In this document: positions 61,332-64,000 of the stretch, one piece after another
How the letters are laid out: every line of letters starts with the position of its first letter
How positions within the stretch are numbered: position 1 is the stretch's first letter
Assembly: GCA_947652605.1 (NCBI GenBank)
Contig: OX393578.1
Coordinates: 58,969,415-59,033,414 of the forward strand
DNA length: 64,000 nucleotides
Direction: 5' to 3'
From: Elmis aenea
Lineage: Eukaryota > Arthropoda > Insecta > Coleoptera > Elmidae
Notes under the pieces: model-generated
Seen by the model: only the letters and a program-made list of their open reading frames with translations
Told to the model about the DNA's origin: nothing
The model's database searches: none
Made by a program: the position numbers and the translations under genes

Positions 61332-61342
61332 GGAATCGCTAG

Positions 61343-61672
61343 TTAGTACATATAATAGTTACCAGATGCCACTAAAATCTCAAATTTCTTAAGTTTGGAC
61401 TATGACGTTCTTCCTGGGACGCCTTCAAATATGATTAATGTTTTGATGCTAGACGTATTCGCCTGAGTTGATCTAATAATATGCAACCGAATTTTTACAT
61501 CTTTATTATTAACAATATAGTATGAAAATTAATATAAAACAGAAACAAGTGGTATAATATGATAACTACATCAATGAAGTGAAATTGCAATTTTTATGTT
61601 GAAAACTCGATAAACGACAATTTAAATACCAATTTTTTACAATCCTAGCGAAGCTAGAGTTTTAAGCCAATT
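61343..61672. other. Spacer, nothing recognised
   Basis: AT-rich, no supported feature. Confidence 0.5.
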
Positions 61673-62604
61673 AAATTTGTCAGGCAAGGCAGCTTACTGA
61701 GCCCACTTTTATTTATTGTAATCATGAATAAGGTAACCAAGGATGTAAAAAAAAGCAAAAGGAGTGACCCTAGGATACAGAAACTAACAACCAGTTGAAG
61801 TTAAGGAATTAACGTATGCGGACGACCTCATACTATGCGCCGCTTCCAAGAGAAATCTAGTAGAAAACATAAGACGTTGGAAAACAGAGTTGGATAAATA
61901 TAACTAATAAGAAAGAAATAATGGTGATTGGTGATAAATGCACGGATTCTCAGATAACAATCGAGAACCATAAAATAAGACAAGTTGAAAACATGAAATA
62001 TCTGGGTTCGATGATAGAAAACGATGGATACATGGAAAGAAAGATAAATAACCTTATAAACACTGCAAACAAGGTATTCTATGCATTGCTAAAGCCCTTT
62101 ATAAATAAGAGGGAAGTTAGTGAACCAACAAAACTTAAAATCAACAATACAGTTTTTGTACCAGTTTTGATATATGGAGCACAGTCATGGAATCAGATAG
62201 ACATAAATCCATGCTGACGGCCTGTGAGATAAAATTCCTGAGAAGGATACTAGGTATAACAAAGAAGGAAATAATAAAAATTAAAGTAATAAGAGAACGC
62301 CTGGGACTAGAGTTATTACCAGAAAAGATAGAAAGAAAACAATTACGTTGGTTGAGGCACATGGTGAGGATGCCCGACGCAAGGACGGCAAAGGAAGTAT
62401 GGAAAGTTAAGGTCAAGAAAGAGGGAAAAGGACGTCCCAGAAAAACATGGGATAATCAAGTGTCATATATAAGTAAAGAGAGACAGTGAGTGGAACAGTG
62501 CCATTGAGGTTGCAAAGGACAGAAAGAAGTGGAAAGGCTTGTGCAAGAAAAGACAAACCTTCTACACTGAAACGTAGAAGAGAACCGGATAAGTAAGTAA
62601 GTAT
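61673..62604 (+). pseudogene. RTE-like LINE, RT core to C-terminus (frameshifted, 5'-truncated)
   Basis: The reading begins KFVRQGSLLSPLLFIVIMNK, the motif just before the catalytic box, then shifts to VKELTYADDLILCAASKRNL with an intact YADD. A stop after DKYN is followed by MVIGDKCTDSQITIENHKIR, NMKYLGSMIENDG and FVPVLIYGAQSW; a further shift near 62190 leads to CEIKFLRRILGITKKE, LRWLRHMVRMPDARTAKEVW and KGRPRKTW. AKDRKKWKG appears in yet another frame near 62515. At least three frame breaks show it is dead. AAGTAAGTAAGTA at about 62591-62603 looks like the short tandem 3' tail usual for RTE elements. Confidence 0.84.
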
Positions 62605-63377
62605 TGATTTTCATTTGCAAAACAATCTGCAAGTTTACGCCTTTATTATTGATTTTATAGTTCCTAAACTTCACTTGACATTGATTTTAAAATTCGTTAT
62701 GGCAACAATACCAATTTTTACACAAAAATCAACATAAAACAAATATTCTGTAACATTCCTTTTCAGCTATTTTGTTAATCAACCTCTTTTAATTGGATTT
62801 CGAACAATGGACATCGAGTCAAATTTCATTTTTGCTATTTAACAGACGTCCCCAGCCAATTTTCATTGTGTCGTACTTTGAGAATGATTTATCATCAAAA
62901 GGTTAAGTTAGATATATTGCTTTAACAAATACAACAAAACCCTTTACTGTTGTAAATTAAACCTGGCATTAATATAAATCACATCACATCAATATTTCGG
63001 TACGAATCATGTCAACAAGAAAAAACGTATAGATCATGACTGACATACATAACAGCTTACAGATTATACGTGACCCCAAAGCCAACATAAAACAAAGCAG
63101 GATGAAATGGATATTAATTAATAACACACCTTTTGTTTTCATCGTTTAGTTAGTTACAAACAACTTTATTTTTAAAAAAGTCTCAACAATATCAATATTT
63201 ACAGAACACCGTTAAAGAGCTATATTGAAGAAATTGTGCTTTAGTTAATAATGTAATCAACAGATGCAATACCTTACTTTTTATATTTTTAGTCCAATAG
63301 TTTTCGTATTTAAAATGTAAAGGTCCGTTTGTATATTCGTGTTTGTTCCTCTCTGATAAGCGAATGACACAAGATTT
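62605..63377. other. AT-rich stretch between LINE fragments
   Basis: No supported gene or structured repeat. Confidence 0.5.
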
Positions 63378-64000
63378 TATATTATTATCATTATTATTAT
63401 TACCGTAGAGATGGTCTAATTTCGGGTTCCTATACTGCGACCTATTGGTCGCCCTCTGGTGATAGACCCTTAAAGGAGTCCCGCGTTTTGAAAAACTCCT
63501 AGATTTTCTTTAAGAGTGTTTTTCTCACTCTTGGTTGTTTTTTTTCCATCTCTAGAAGGCTACGCCGATAGGGTGTGAATCCTCCACACTGCCATATTAT
63601 ATGAAGAGGAGTTTCTTCTTCTTCACCACATCCTCTGCTCTGCATATATCTGTCTCCAAGAGCCCTATTATGTAGAAGTGTTTGTTTAGCCCACAGTGTC
63701 CTGTGATGAGTCCTGTGGATGCTCTGATTGCTACTCTACTCATCTTGATCATTCTTCTGTCTTTTCTTTAGAAACCTATGACAGGATAGCCTTGGAGTGG
63801 GCTTGTTGTGGTTTTTTCCAATGCGTATTATGCCGTTGTGTTAAAATGTCATTTAGACACTGCTTGGCTGTTCCATAGGATGTGCCAACTGCGGGTTCTG
63901 TTCCGAAGAAAGGTGTCTTCGCTGCCAATTTTGGCTAGGTTCTCGTTCCCTGGTATATTAGTGTGCCCTGGATACCATACCAGTTGAACATTCTTTCTGC
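63378..64000 (-). pseudogene. I/LOA-like LINE, RNase H end, Cys/His tail and TAA-repeat 3' tail
   Basis: The minus strand from the window edge reads NVQLVWYPGHTNIPGNENLA, the last motif of a LINE RNase H domain. Across a frameshift come FFGTEPAVGTSYGTAKQC and RHNTHWKKP, then KMSRVAIRASTGLITGHCGL and LETDICRA. One more shift leads to CGEEEETPLHIIWQCGGFTP, the C-x-x-C, His, Cys end region of I/LOA-type ORF2 proteins. Stops are frequent afterwards. The element ends in TAATAATAATAATGATAATAAT (read here in parts as TAA units, plus-strand 63380-63402), like the TAA tails of I-type elements. It continues beyond the window, so its full state is unknown. Confidence 0.82.

Larger units (their letters stand above)
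60926..61342 (+). mobile_element. Complete non-autonomous Helitron (417 bp)
   Basis: The element starts TCTATATATATAAAAATG immediately after a host A (60925) and ends CTAG immediately before a host T (61343). Insertion between A and T, a 5' TC, a 3' CTRR and a hairpin just before the end are the defining Helitron features. There is no target duplication or inverted repeat. The body includes the CCGATCCTGACCAAATTTGG stretch seen in many arthropod Helitron-like repeats, and a 12-bp minisatellite near the 5' end. No Rep/helicase coding remains. Confidence 0.88.

Noticed and set aside
63696..63878. Cysteine-rich 60-codon plus-strand open frame
   Set aside because: It is antisense to a readable LINE RNase H and C-terminal region.

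Overview
The window is eukaryotic and almost certainly from an insect; a beetle is possible, but the order is a guess. The evidence is AT-rich non-coding DNA, a 50-bp intron in the one convincing host gene, and a mix of Jockey-, RTE- and I/LOA-like LINEs, piggyBac, mariner/Tc1, Helitron, SINE and foldback elements. There is no rRNA gene, functional tRNA gene or CRISPR array, and nothing bacterial.

Positions 1-40789 are one satellite array of 171-bp monomers, already under way at base 1 and ending abruptly near 40789. It holds about 42 monomer periods on the left and 174 on the right of a single interruption. The right block is phase-locked: 174 periods add up to a net excess of one base. Diagnostic variants recur at exact multiples of 171 bp (4, 5, 8, 10, 11, 13, 14 and 15 monomers), so the array is built of overlapping higher-order repeats. 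One monomer (26591-26761) carries a 25-bp duplication and a 25-bp deletion that cancel exactly.

The interruption (7212-11008, minus strand) is a young Jockey-like LINE. It has a poly-A tail, an uninterrupted ORF2 (endonuclease plus reverse transcriptase, all catalytic residues visible), a 5'-truncated ORF1 with three zinc knuckles, a TAATG stop-start overlap, and a 43-bp target duplication made of satellite sequence.

Positions 40790-64000 are a repeat-rich flank. In order: a broken RTE-like LINE (minus); a second RTE-like 3' end, apparently with a 1,017-bp internally deleted piggyBac element (TTAA flanks, inverted repeats, C-terminal transposase remnant) in its tail; a two-exon gene for a small secreted cysteine-rich (WAP-like) protein with TATA box, intron, repeat tail and poly-A signal; a 163-bp hairpin element; more LINE pieces; a mariner fragment abutting an antisense LINE; a tRNA-derived SINE with 12-bp target duplication; a run of foldback/MITE elements (51-60 kb), one holding a Tc1/mariner-type transposase remnant; a 181-bp triplicate; a complete non-autonomous Helitron; a third RTE-like LINE end; and an antisense I/LOA-like LINE end with a TAA tail that runs off the window.

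The layout reads as the edge of a large heterochromatic (possibly pericentromeric) satellite block passing into transposon-dense DNA with one recognisable host gene.
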